NCBI GenBank assembly: GCA_963704815.1
Contig: CAVPHU010000012.1
Span: 182,348-246,347 of the forward strand
From: DATKWD01 sp963704815
Lineage (GTDB): Bacteria > Actinomycetota > Acidimicrobiia > Acidimicrobiales > Salinilacustritrichaceae
DNA: 64,000 nt
Direction: 5' to 3'
The notes under the pieces are model-generated. The model searched no databases. It worked only from the letters and a program-made list of their open reading frames with translations, and was not told the origin of the DNA. This document shows, in pieces, positions 9,414 to 17,600 of the stretch (its first letter is position 1; the number at the start of each line of letters is the position of its first letter). A program made the position numbers and the translations under genes.

Positions 9414-9747
9414 CGCTGAAAATGATGACACATATCACATCTGACTGTTGGACAGATGGGCGATCATCCGAGAAAGTGGGAACCGCACACGGACACGCCC
9501 CGAAGCGGGTGAGTCCAGCATCTCCGGACTCCGGCTCGATTCCCCCGTCTGAGTCAGAGCATCCGTCGAGAGAAGAGCTGGTCCTCCCCCGGACCAGCTC
9601 TTCTGTGTTTCTGCGGTCGGGTCGGCACACCACGCCTCCCCTCCCTACCGTTGGCACGGAGCCGCACGTGTGGTGGTGCTGCTCCCTCCGTCGCGCGAAC
9701 CTGCTTTCTGTCGTGTCGTCCTGAGATGAGTGAAAGAGTCTTTCGCG
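9414..9747. other. 334-bp intergenic region with structured elements
   Basis: A gap between the divergent LysR and PEP-utilising-protein genes with no convincing gene. A possible ORF at 9422-9724 has no family signature and the wrong codon feel. The region holds a dyad near 9425-9440, a block (about 9477-9546) that starts GGGAA and ends TTCCC and can enclose two small hairpins (CCCGAAGCGGG and AGTCC/GGACT), and then the strong hairpin at 9571-9604. That order (folded block, terminator-like stem, gene) is compatible with an attenuator or a small RNA transcribed rightward. I cannot match it to a known RNA family. Confidence 0.4.
9571..9604 (+). terminator. perfect 14-bp stem hairpin, terminator-like
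   Basis: AGAAGAGCTGGTCC at 9571-9584 is perfectly complementary to GGACCAGCTCTTCT at 9591-9604, with a 6-base TCCCCC loop, followed by GTGTTTC. It is the strongest hairpin I noticed in the window. It stands between two divergent genes, where a terminator for neither is expected, so it should end a short rightward transcript or act as an attenuator of the gene at 9748. Confidence 0.6.
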
Positions 9748-11448
9748 ATGGCTCGGATCTGGGTGGCGGACATGGAACCGAATCGCCGGTTCACGCTGTA
9801 CACGAGGGCCAACGTCGGCGAAGTGTTTCCCCATGTGATGACCGCGCTGACCGGCACGTTGATCGGCCCCCCGATCCAGCAAGGGCAGGTGGACGTCTTC
9901 GTCGACGCCGGGATCCTGCGTCCGAACGAAGTGACGGGTCCGGCCGTCGGGACCGGCGTGTTCGGTGGCTACCTCTATCTCAACGCCTCGGTGTTCCGTC
10001 TCTTCGGCGTTCGCATGCCCGGGATGTCGGCTGCCGACGCCGACGAGCAGATCCTCGGCGAGGTCGAGGGGATGCCCCCGTACGTGCGCGCCCCAGGCGA
10101 CCGCAACCTGGCGGCCACGCTCGCGATCACGCGATACGTGACGAAGCTGCTCAGGCGTCCCGATCTCGGAGCCCTCGATCAGGCCAAGCAGGCCGCCCAC
10201 ACGTGGCTTGCGACCATGCCCGATCTGTCCACCGCCACCGACGCCGAGTTGCTGGACTGGCTCCAGACCTTCCTCCCTCGGCAGGGCGCGAGCATGAGCC
10301 GGCTCGCCGGAGCTGCGATGTTCGTCGGCACGCCACGCGGCATGCTCGACCGGCTGCTCGATCGACCTGGCGTCGCTCCCGGGCTGGTCAACCGGATGGT
10401 CGGCGGGACCGGCGACATCGACTCGGCCCAGCTCGCCGTTCGCCTGTGGGCCCTCGGCCGCCTCGTGGCCGAGGATGCGTCACTGGCTGCGCAGTTCGAT
10501 GCAGGGCTCGATGGCATCGCCGAGCGAACCCACGACTCGGTCCTGCGACCTGCCCTCGACGCCTTTCTCGAAGACCACGGGCACCGGTGCAGCGACGAGT
10601 ACGAGCTGGCCGCCCCGGCCTGGGTGATGGACCCGTCGCCGGTGTACGCGGCGATCGACCGGCTGCGCCACGCGCCGCCCGATCGCGACCCCGCAGCCGT
10701 CGGTCAACGCCTCGCCGCAGACGCCGACGTCGCACTCGCCGAGGCGGTCGCCGCGGTACCCAGACCGCTTCGACCGATCGTCCGTCGCTGCGCTCAGGTG
10801 TCGCGCCTCGGCTCCATTGCGCGGGAGCGGGCCAAGGACATCCTGGTGCTCGAGAACCTCGGCGCCCGGCGGGTGCTCGGCGAACTCGTCCGTCGGGCCG
10901 CCGAACGGGGCGGCCCCGCCGACCCGCGGCTGGCGTTCTGCGTGACCGCCGACGAGCTAGCCGACTACATGGCGCAGCCCTCGAGCTTCGCCGACCTGAT
11001 CGCCGACCGAGCAGAGCAACAACAGTCCCTGAGCGCACGCATCCCGCCGCCGTGGTTCGAGGGTGCGATCCCCGATCCGGAGACGTGGGAGCTGCGGTCC
11101 GAGGCTGCGCCATCGGCGCCAGCGGCAGGGACCACGCTGACCGGCATCGGCGTCAACGGCGGGTCAGCCTCCGGACCGGCCCGAGTCGTCACCGATCCCG
11201 CCGATCCGCGGGGGCTCGAGCCCGGCGAGGTCCTGGTCTGTGCCATCACCGACCCGGCCTGGACCCCGCTGTTCCTGGCCGCCGCAGCAGTGGTGTGCGA
11301 CACCGGTGCGCTGCAGAGCCACGCAGCGATCGTCTCGAGAGAGTTGGGGATCCCGGCGGTGATGAGCGTGCCCGGGATCACCGCCGTCCCGGACGGCACG
11401 ATGCTCCACGTCGACGGCGACGACGGGACGGTGCGACTCGGGCTCTGA
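9748..11448 (+). CDS. PEP-utilising mobile (phosphohistidine) domain protein lacking ATP-grasp
   Basis: 566 residues from ATG 9748, chosen because AAAGAG lies 9 bases upstream; a GTG at 9730 is the alternative. The long middle part is helical and of unknown role. The C-terminal about 90 residues are a PEP-utilising swivelling domain, with the phosphorylatable histidine in QSHAAIVSRELGIPAV and the cis-acting EPGEVLVC strand before it. Rifampin phosphotransferase and PEP synthase carry this domain after an ATP-grasp domain, which is absent here. The protein must therefore receive phosphate from a separate kinase or work as a non-catalytic homologue. It starts after the unusual structured region and hairpin. 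Confidence 0.75.
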   Translation: MARIWVADMEPNRRFTLYTRANVGEVFPHVMTALTGTLIGPPIQQGQVDVFVDAGILRPNEVTGPAVGTGVFGGYLYLNASVFRLFGVRMPGMSAADADEQILGEVEGMPPYVRAPGDRNLAATLAITRYVTKLLRRPDLGALDQAKQAAHTWLATMPDLSTATDAELLDWLQTFLPRQGASMSRLAGAAMFVGTPRGMLDRLLDRPGVAPGLVNRMVGGTGDIDSAQLAVRLWALGRLVAEDASLAAQFDAGLDGIAERTHDSVLRPALDAFLEDHGHRCSDEYELAAPAWVMDPSPVYAAIDRLRHAPPDRDPAAVGQRLAADADVALAEAVAAVPRPLRPIVRRCAQVSRLGSIARERAKDILVLENLGARRVLGELVRRAAERGGPADPRLAFCVTADELADYMAQPSSFADLIADRAEQQQSLSARIPPPWFEGAIPDPETWELRSEAAPSAPAAGTTLTGIGVNGGSASGPARVVTDPADPRGLEPGEVLVCAITDPAWTPLFLAAAAVVCDTGALQSHAAIVSRELGIPAVMSVPGITAVPDGTMLHVDGDDGTVRLGL

Positions 11449-11550
11449 CCCGGCCGGGGCCCGAGCGGCCCGCCGCGACGAAGGAGCGGCAAGAGCGGGA
11501 GTTGCGGGGAGCTGCGAGACTCGGCCCTGTCCGCGCAGCTCCGAGCCGGC

Positions 11551-13014
11551 ATGGCTGGATTCCGGCGACTCTGGGATACCCTCGGCCTCGTGGCAGCCGC
11601 AGCAGCGTTCTTCGACCTCGATCGGACCCTGCTCTCCGGCGCCAGCGGACCCGCGATCACCGGTGCGCTCCGCCAGGTCGGCCTGGTGCCCGAACGGTCG
11701 GTGCCGGGTGAAGACCTGCTCTACAAGTTCTTCAACGTCATCGGCGAGAACCGGCCCTCGATGCTCCTGGCCCGGCAGGGGGCGCGGGTCGCGTCGGGCT
11801 GGGAGCGCGCCAAGGCCCGCGAGGCCGGTGAGATCGCCGCCGACATCCTCATCGACCAGGTCGTTCCCTTCGCACTGCCGATCATCGCCGATCACCACGA
11901 CGCGGGCCGCAAGGTGGTCATGGCCACCACGTCGCCCTACGACCTGGTCAAGCCGCTGGCCGACCGACTCGGACTCGACGACGTGATCGCCACCCGCTAC
12001 GGCGAGGCCAACGGCAACTACGACGGCACCATCGCCGGTCACTTCGTCTGGGGCAAGGGCAAGCTCGCCGCGGTCGAGGACTGGGCGGCCGAGCACGACG
12101 TCGACATCGCCGACAGCTGGGCCTACTCCGACAGCTTCTACGACTTGCCGCTGCTCTCAGCGGTCAAGCATCCGGTCGCGGTCAATCCCGATCCCCGCCT
12201 GCGGGTCGCAGCCGCGGTCCGCCGCTGGCCGTCGCTGCACCTCGATGTGCCGCCCGGCGTCCCCAAGGTCGCCGGCGTCGAACCCCAGAAGGTCATGATG
12301 GCCTTCGCCCGTCCCGAGCTGGTCCCGTACGCGCGCTTCGACATCACCGGCACCGGTCACATCCCCGAGACCGGCGGGGCCATTATCGTCGGCAACCACC
12401 GCAGCTACTTCGACCCGCTGGCGATGGGCATGGCCCTCGCGCAACGCGGGCGACCGGTGCGCTTCCTCGGCAAGAAGGAAGTCTTCGACGCTCCGCTGGT
12501 CGGTCAGATGGCCACGGCCATGGGCGGCATCCGGGTCGACCGTGGCACCGGCTCGGACCAGCCGCTCGAGGCGGCAGCCGAGGCCCTCAGGGCCGGCGAA
12601 CTGGTCGCCGTGATGCCCCAGGGAACCATTCCCCGAGGCCCCGCGTTCTTCGACCCCGAGCTCAAGGGCCGGTGGGGCGCAGCCAAGCTCGCGGCCATGA
12701 CCAAGGTGCCGGTCATCCCGGTCGGGTTGTGGGGCACCGAGCAGGTCTGGCCGCGAAGCGAACGGCTGCCGAACATGCTCGCCGTCACCGACCCGCCCCT
12801 CGTCACCGTCCGTGTCGGGCGCCCGGTCGAGCTGAAGTACCGGTCGGCCGATACCGACACCAAGCGCATCATGGCCGCACTCGCCGACCTGCTCCCTCCC
12901 GAATCCCGGGCCAAGCGCACGCCGACGGCCGAGGAACTGGCCCGCACCTTTCCTCCCGGGTACGACGGCGACCCCGAGGCCGAGGACGATCGGCGCCCCG
13001 GCACCGACGCCTGA
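11551..13014 (+). CDS. plsC: HAD-IB phosphatase - 1-acylglycerol-3-phosphate acyltransferase fusion
   Basis: 487 residues; a GTG at 11590 is an alternative start just before the HAD domain. HAD motif I is FFDLDRTLL (about residues 20-28), with WAYSDSFYDLPLL as motif IV. The C-terminal half is a PlsC acyltransferase with NHRSYFDP (the NHx4D catalytic motif) near 285 and PQGTIPRG as the glycerol-phosphate-binding block. This two-domain form is known in actinobacteria (PlsC with an HAD-IB head). It should acylate lysophosphatidic acid at the membrane to make phosphatidate; the substrate of the HAD domain is uncertain. Confidence 0.87.
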   Translation: MAGFRRLWDTLGLVAAAAAFFDLDRTLLSGASGPAITGALRQVGLVPERSVPGEDLLYKFFNVIGENRPSMLLARQGARVASGWERAKAREAGEIAADILIDQVVPFALPIIADHHDAGRKVVMATTSPYDLVKPLADRLGLDDVIATRYGEANGNYDGTIAGHFVWGKGKLAAVEDWAAEHDVDIADSWAYSDSFYDLPLLSAVKHPVAVNPDPRLRVAAAVRRWPSLHLDVPPGVPKVAGVEPQKVMMAFARPELVPYARFDITGTGHIPETGGAIIVGNHRSYFDPLAMGMALAQRGRPVRFLGKKEVFDAPLVGQMATAMGGIRVDRGTGSDQPLEAAAEALRAGELVAVMPQGTIPRGPAFFDPELKGRWGAAKLAAMTKVPVIPVGLWGTEQVWPRSERLPNMLAVTDPPLVTVRVGRPVELKYRSADTDTKRIMAALADLLPPESRAKRTPTAEELARTFPPGYDGDPEAEDDRRPGTDA

Positions 13015-13064
13015 GCGCGTTCTGGGCCGCACGGGCCCGACCTAGGCGTTCCGACCCAATTTGT

Positions 13065-13080
13065 TGTGACCCATGTCACA
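13065..13080. promoter_or_regulatory. perfect CRP-type palindrome TGTGA-N6-TCACA
   Basis: TGTGACCCATGTCACA matches the CRP-family consensus TGTGA-N6-TCACA at all ten defined positions and is itself a near-perfect dyad. It lies 135 bp before the tadE start, in the only sizeable gap upstream of the pilus operon. Actinobacterial Crp (mycobacterial Rv3676/GlxR type) uses the same consensus, so cAMP-Crp control of the pilus is a reasonable inference. Orientation and activation versus repression cannot be told. Confidence 0.65.
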
Positions 13081-13122
13081 GAGCGCCCCTACGCGAAGTA
13101 ACTAAAGCCTGACCCTCCGTAG

Positions 13123-13185
13123 TGCCGATGGTTCGCCTGTCGGCAACCTCCCGCACCGGGAGGGTGGACGGCCGTGGAAGCGGCC
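13123..13185 (+). other. three consecutive hairpins in the tad operon leader
   Basis: Stems at 13123-13128/13140-13145 (TGCCGA/TCGGCA), 13147-13152/13158-13163 (CCTCCC/GGGAGG) and 13170-13174/13181-13185 (GGCCG/CGGCC) follow each other with almost no linker, ending 30 bp before the tadE start. This suggests a folded 5' untranslated region. It has a faint resemblance to c-di-GMP-I riboswitches (GGCAACC, GGACG, GGAAGC blocks) but not the conserved core, so I do not call a riboswitch. Confidence 0.4.
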
Positions 13186-13214
13186 AACCGAGCGGACGGG
13201 AAGGTGTGGGCGAG

Positions 13215-13634
13215 ATGGCAGAGAACGCAGTGCGGTCCGACGATGGTGCGACCCTCGTCGAGTTCGCCCTGCTCGTACCCGTGCTCGTCATGCTGCTGTT
13301 CGGACTCGTGGAGTTCGGCGTCGCCTACGACCGTCAGCAGGCGCTCACCGGCGGGGCCCGAGAAGGTGCCCGCGTTGCGTCCATCGGCAAGACCGACACC
13401 GAGATCGAGGCCAGGGTGAACGCGGCCCTCGGCGGTACGAACTTCGACGGACCCATCACGGTTGCGGTGACCTCGACCCCTGCACCGGGGTTGTCGACCA
13501 CCGGTCCCTGCGATTCGACGAACTCGGGCGCAACCGTTGACGTCGATGTCTCGGTCGACGAGCAGGTGTCGATCCCGTTCGTGACCGATCGCACCGTGAC
13601 GCTGACGGCGAAGGGATCGTTCCTGTGCGAGTGA
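13215..13634 (+). CDS. tadE: TadE-like pseudopilin
   Basis: 139 residues from ATG 13215 (GGAAGG about 10 bases upstream); the frame upstream crosses the hairpin leader. The N-terminus is a TadE signature: DDGATLVEFALLVPVLVMLLFGLVEFG, a prepilin-like membrane helix with a Glu at +5 after the Gly (GATLVEF), then a short extracytoplasmic domain (AREGARVAS). It is the first gene of the Tad/Flp operon and its stop overlaps the tadG start. It should sit in the membrane as a minor pseudopilin or assembly factor. Confidence 0.88.
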   Translation: MAENAVRSDDGATLVEFALLVPVLVMLLFGLVEFGVAYDRQQALTGGAREGARVASIGKTDTEIEARVNAALGGTNFDGPITVAVTSTPAPGLSTTGPCDSTNSGATVDVDVSVDEQVSIPFVTDRTVTLTAKGSFLCE

Positions 13635-14629
13635 ACGACGACAACGGTTCGGTGATGATCGTCTTCGCTGCGTTTCTCGTCGCGGCTGTCGGCATGATCG
13701 CGCTCGTCACCGATGTCGGTGCGTCGCGCGACGCACGGGCACGGCTGGTGACGTCGACCGATGCCGCGGCACTGGCTGCCTCGCAGGACTTCGCGGTCGG
13801 CGACAACGGGTGCAACGCCGACAAGGACGACAGCGGCGCAGTGACGCCCGGCGAACAGTCGACGGCCGAGGAACGGCTCCTGGCCAACAGCACCGGCGCC
13901 GTCCTCGACTTCTGCGGTGCGACACCGGGCACGGCCGCCGGGTCGCACATCGTGACCGTCTCGGCGCACGAGGACATCAGTTACCTGTTCGGCCCGGTCT
14001 TCGGCGACGACTCGGGCACGTCCTATTCGTCGACCTCGGTCCTGTACGGCCGGCCCCTCTCGGTCGGCGGTCTGCGGCCCCTCGGGCTCTGCTACGACCT
14101 CCCCGAGATCCTCGACTGGCAGAGCAAGGGCTACCCCTCGCCATCGCAGGAGTACGAGATCAACTTCACGGCCAACATCGGCATCTGCGGCGACCCCTCC
14201 GGCAACTGGGGCCTGATGGACTTCAACGGGGGATCGAACGGCACGCCTGAGTGGAACGACTGGATGGCCAACGGCTATCCCGATCCGATCGTGATCGGCC
14301 AGCCAGTGCCGGGCAAGCCCGGCACCCCGTCCGGGGGCAAGGATCCGTCGGCGGCCCTCAACGAGGTCATCACGCTGCCGGTCATCGAGTACGAGAGTGG
14401 CAGCGGGGCCAACACCATCTATCGCGTCGTCGGGTTCATCGAGGGTGAGCTCACCCACGTGAAGATCAACGGGGCGAATGCCGGCCGGCACATCAAGATG
14501 CGATTCCAGACGAGTTCGGTCACCGGCAGCTGCTGTGCCGACGGACCCAGCGGATCTCCCGAAACCAATTACTACGGGCTGGTGGCCTACCAGATCTGTG
14601 GCACGGACAACGACACAAGCAACTGCTGA
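13625..14629 (+). CDS. tadG: TadG-like pilus assembly protein
   Basis: 334 residues from a GTG at 13625 that overlaps the tadE stop. The N-terminal GSVMIVFAAFLVAAVGMIALVTDVG is the TadE/G-like (PF13400-type) membrane anchor. It is followed by a Cys-containing extracellular region with no recognisable von Willebrand domain, unlike longer TadG proteins. The paired cysteines (CYDLPE, GICGDP, GSCCADG, YQICG) suggest a disulfide-stabilised exported domain. The vWA domain of the operon is instead carried by the TadB fusion at 17,600. Confidence 0.82.
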   Translation: MRVNDDNGSVMIVFAAFLVAAVGMIALVTDVGASRDARARLVTSTDAAALAASQDFAVGDNGCNADKDDSGAVTPGEQSTAEERLLANSTGAVLDFCGATPGTAAGSHIVTVSAHEDISYLFGPVFGDDSGTSYSSTSVLYGRPLSVGGLRPLGLCYDLPEILDWQSKGYPSPSQEYEINFTANIGICGDPSGNWGLMDFNGGSNGTPEWNDWMANGYPDPIVIGQPVPGKPGTPSGGKDPSAALNEVITLPVIEYESGSGANTIYRVVGFIEGELTHVKINGANAGRHIKMRFQTSSVTGSCCADGPSGSPETNYYGLVAYQICGTDNDTSNC

Positions 14630-14640
14630 AGGGCGAGGAC

Positions 14641-15378
14641 ATGCAAGCGATCAAGGACAAGAAGAAGCTCGGACTGATCGGGGCGGTGGTGCTGACGCTC
14701 GTCGGCACGATCGCGCTGGTCGCGTTCGTGCAGTCGGCCGAGGACCGCGCCCTCGCTGACCAGGAGGTCGTCGAGGTGCTCGTCGCCACGACCGACATCC
14801 CGGCCGGCACCGCCGTCGAGGACCTCGGCGCGGTCACCGAGGTGAAGCGGATCCCGGTCGGTGCCAAGTCACCGAGCGCCGCAGGGTCGCTGAGCGAGCT
14901 CTCCCCAGGTCAGGTGGTGGCCATCGACCTGACCCAGAACGAACAGATCACCGGAACCCGGCTGTCTCTGGTCGACGAGTTCGCCAAGCAGGGCTCGATC
15001 GAGATCCCCGAAGGCATGATGGAGGTCACGATGAGCCTCGGCTCCGAGCAGACCATCGGCGGGACCCTGACCGCCGGTGAGAAGGTCGCCATGGCGCTCA
15101 CGCTCGAGGACGAGACCGGCGTCGTGCTCCACAAGATGCTGGTCACCCACGTGCAGGGTGCCCCGGTCGTGTCGGCCGCCGAGTCGACCGCCGTCGACAG
15201 CAACGAGCGACCGCCGGCCCCGGGTGGCAACCTCCTGGTGACCTTCGCCGTCGACATCGACCAGCTCCAGAAGGTGGTCTGGGCGGCTGAGAACGGGAGC
15301 GTGTGGCTCGCTCGTGAACCTGCGGCAGCGCCCGAGATCTCGGTCGCTCCGCAGACTCGGGAGGGCATCTATGGTTGA
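14641..15378 (+). CDS. cpaB: CpaB/RcpC-like Flp pilus assembly protein
   Basis: 245 residues. A cytoplasmic basic start, one membrane helix (residues 10-30), then a SAF domain (VEVLVATTDIPAGTAVED) and the RcpC/CpaB domain. It starts 11 bp after tadG, and its last codons overlap the cpaE start by 8 bp. In diderms CpaB works with the secretin CpaC; no secretin exists here, as expected for a single-membrane cell, so CpaB probably contacts cell-wall material or the pilus base. Confidence 0.88.
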   Translation: MQAIKDKKKLGLIGAVVLTLVGTIALVAFVQSAEDRALADQEVVEVLVATTDIPAGTAVEDLGAVTEVKRIPVGAKSPSAAGSLSELSPGQVVAIDLTQNEQITGTRLSLVDEFAKQGSIEIPEGMMEVTMSLGSEQTIGGTLTAGEKVAMALTLEDETGVVLHKMLVTHVQGAPVVSAAESTAVDSNERPPAPGGNLLVTFAVDIDQLQKVVWAAENGSVWLAREPAAAPEISVAPQTREGIYG

Positions 15379-16207
15379 GCTCAGCAGCCCCCCGCAAGTG
15401 ATCGACACCACGCCGTCGCCCGCCGATGGTGGTGGCAAGGTCATCACGGTGCTGTCGCCGAAAGGCGGCGCCGGCAAGACCACGCTCGCGGTGAACACCG
15501 CCGCCGGCCTGGCCCGGTTCGCACCCAAGGACGTCGTGGTGGTCGACACCGACCTCCAGTTCGGCGACGTCGGCACGGCCCTCGGCCTTCGTCCCAAGAG
15601 CACCTTCTACGACGCCGTCAGCGTCGGGCTCGACGATCCGGTGGCCCTCAAGCTCCAACTGGCTCCGCACGTGTCCGGATGCTGGGCGCTCTGCGCTCCC
15701 GATCACCCGGCGCAGGCCGATGCCATCACGCCCGAGCACGTGGCACAGGTCGTTCGGACGCTCCGGAAGACCTTCAAGTACGTCGTGGTCGACAACGAGC
15801 CCGGGCTGGGCGAACGTGCCCTCGCCGCGCTCGACGAGTCGACCGACATCCTGATGATCTGTGTCACCGACGTGCCGAGTGCACGTGGGCTGCGCAAGGC
15901 CATGATCGCCCTCGACCAGGTGAAGATCACCGGGCCGACCCGCCATTTCGTGCTCAACCGGGCCGATGCGCGGGTCGAGTTCGAAGAGGCCGACATCGTC
16001 AAGACCGTCGGCCACGAGATCTCTGTCCGGATCCCCAGCGATCGTGCGTTTCCACTCGCGATGAACCGAGGCGTCCCGGTGGTCCTCAACGAAGAAGGAG
16101 GCTCGGCCGCCGACGCCATCTGGAACCTGGTCGCGACGGTCGGTGGCGAAGGCATCGAGGCGCCGCACCAGCACAAGAAGTCCGGTCTGTTCAAGAGGCG
16201 GGGCTGA
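15371..16207 (+). CDS. cpaE: CpaE/TadZ-like MinD-family ATPase
   Basis: 278 residues from ATG 15371, overlapping the cpaB stop by 8 bp. It has a deviant Walker A (SPKGGAGKTTLAVN), the switch/Walker B region (VVVVDTDLQFGDVG) and the DNEPGLGE segment. The ATPase belongs to the MinD/ParA class and lacks the N-terminal receiver-like domain of long TadZ proteins. TadZ localises the pilus machine to its cellular site. It ends 1 bp before the cpaF GTG start. Confidence 0.88.
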   Translation: MVELSSPPQVIDTTPSPADGGGKVITVLSPKGGAGKTTLAVNTAAGLARFAPKDVVVVDTDLQFGDVGTALGLRPKSTFYDAVSVGLDDPVALKLQLAPHVSGCWALCAPDHPAQADAITPEHVAQVVRTLRKTFKYVVVDNEPGLGERALAALDESTDILMICVTDVPSARGLRKAMIALDQVKITGPTRHFVLNRADARVEFEEADIVKTVGHEISVRIPSDRAFPLAMNRGVPVVLNEEGGSAADAIWNLVATVGGEGIEAPHQHKKSGLFKRRG

Positions 16208-16208
16208 C

Positions 16209-17600
16209 GTGAAGCTGAGTGAACGGCTCGAAGCCGTCCAGACGGCCGAGGCCGAAGAACACGAGGACGACCTCGATCTCTCGATCGAGGCCTCGCCGAT
16301 CGAGGCCCGGCCGGCCAACCCGATGGCCGACCTCATCGATCGGGCCCGCCAGCAGTTGCTCGTGTCGATGGGTGGCCGGATCAACGACGCCGGTTCGTCG
16401 GACGAGGATCTCCGTCGACTGGTGGTGACCGAACTCACCTCGATCGTCGATGCCGAGCCGGTTCCGCTCTCGCCGGAAGAGCGCAAGCAGGTCATCAACA
16501 CCATCGTCGCCAGCGTCCTCGGCTACGGACCCATCCAACCGCTGCTGGCCGATCCGTCGGTCACCGAGGTCATGGTCAACGGTCCGAACCAGATCTTCGT
16601 CGAGCGAGCGGGTCGGCTCACGCTGGCCGACACCCGCTTCGAGGACGATGCCCAGCTCCGGCGGGTCATCAACCGGATCGTCTCACCCATCGGTCGCCGC
16701 ATCGACGAGTCATCTCCGATGGTCGACGCCCGGCTCCCCGACGGATCTCGCGTCAACGCCATCATTCCGCCCCTCGCCGTCGATGGCGCGTCGCTCACCA
16801 TCCGGAAGTTCTCGAAGAAGAACTTCTCGGCCGAGGACCTGGTGAAGATGAACTCGGCCACCGTCGAGTCGATCTACCTGATCGCCGCGGCCGTCCGCGG
16901 CCGCTTGAACACCCTCGTCAGCGGAGGCACCGGCTCGGGCAAGACGAGCCTCCTCAACGTGCTGTCGTCGTTCATCCCCGAGGGCGAACGCATCGTGACC
17001 ATCGAGGACGCGGTCGAGCTGCGCATGGGCCAGGAACACGTGGTCCGACTGGAGGCCCGACCGGGCAACTCGGAGGGTCGTGGCCTCATCGAGATCCGTG
17101 ACCTCGTGCGCAACGCCCTTCGAATGCGCCCCGATCGGGTCATCGTCGGTGAGTGTCGAGGCGGCGAGGCCCTCGACATGCTCCAGGCGATGAACACGGG
17201 CCACGCGGGTTCGCTGTCCACGTTGCACGCCAACTCTCCCGACGACGCCACGAGCCGGCTCGAGACCATGGTGCTGATGGGTGGCATCGATTTGCCGATT
17301 CCCGCCATCCGCAAGCAGATCGAGTCGGCCGTCGACCTGATCGTGCACACGAGTCGACTCCGCGACGGCAGCCGCCGCATCGTCGAGGTCTCCGAGTGCG
17401 ACGGCATGGAGGGGGTTGACATCCTGGTCAAGCCGATCTTCAAGTTCCGGCAGACCGGCATCGACGCCGACGGCCGGTTGGAGGGTCAACTCGAACCCAC
17501 CGGGCACCGGCCGGCGTTCGTCGATCACCTGCGCGATGCGGGGTTGAGCATCGACGACCGTCTGTTCGAGCCGCGCAAGTCGGTCGAGGTGGCGATCTGA
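16209..17600 (+). CDS. cpaF: CpaF/TadA secretion ATPase
   Basis: 463 residues from a GTG at 16209; the upstream frame belongs to cpaE. It has an N-terminal helical CpaF domain (GYGPIQPLLADPSVTEVMVN), Walker A SGGTGSGKTSLLN, an Asp box (TIEDAVELRM), Walker B (DRVIVGECRGGEA) and a His box (TGHAGSLSTLHANS). All catalytic elements are intact. It powers pilus assembly as a hexamer at the membrane with TadB/TadC. Its stop overlaps the next start (ATGA). Confidence 0.93.
   Translation: MKLSERLEAVQTAEAEEHEDDLDLSIEASPIEARPANPMADLIDRARQQLLVSMGGRINDAGSSDEDLRRLVVTELTSIVDAEPVPLSPEERKQVINTIVASVLGYGPIQPLLADPSVTEVMVNGPNQIFVERAGRLTLADTRFEDDAQLRRVINRIVSPIGRRIDESSPMVDARLPDGSRVNAIIPPLAVDGASLTIRKFSKKNFSAEDLVKMNSATVESIYLIAAAVRGRLNTLVSGGTGSGKTSLLNVLSSFIPEGERIVTIEDAVELRMGQEHVVRLEARPGNSEGRGLIEIRDLVRNALRMRPDRVIVGECRGGEALDMLQAMNTGHAGSLSTLHANSPDDATSRLETMVLMGGIDLPIPAIRKQIESAVDLIVHTSRLRDGSRRIVEVSECDGMEGVDILVKPIFKFRQTGIDADGRLEGQLEPTGHRPAFVDHLRDAGLSIDDRLFEPRKSVEVAI

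Noticed and set aside
9571..9604. 6C RNA or other named small RNA
   Set aside because: Only one stem with a five-C loop; the second C-loop hairpin and other hallmarks are missing.
13123..13185. c-di-GMP-I riboswitch
   Set aside because: Some blocks (GGCAACC, GGACG) resemble it, but the GGCAAACC and ACGCAAAGCC core are not present.
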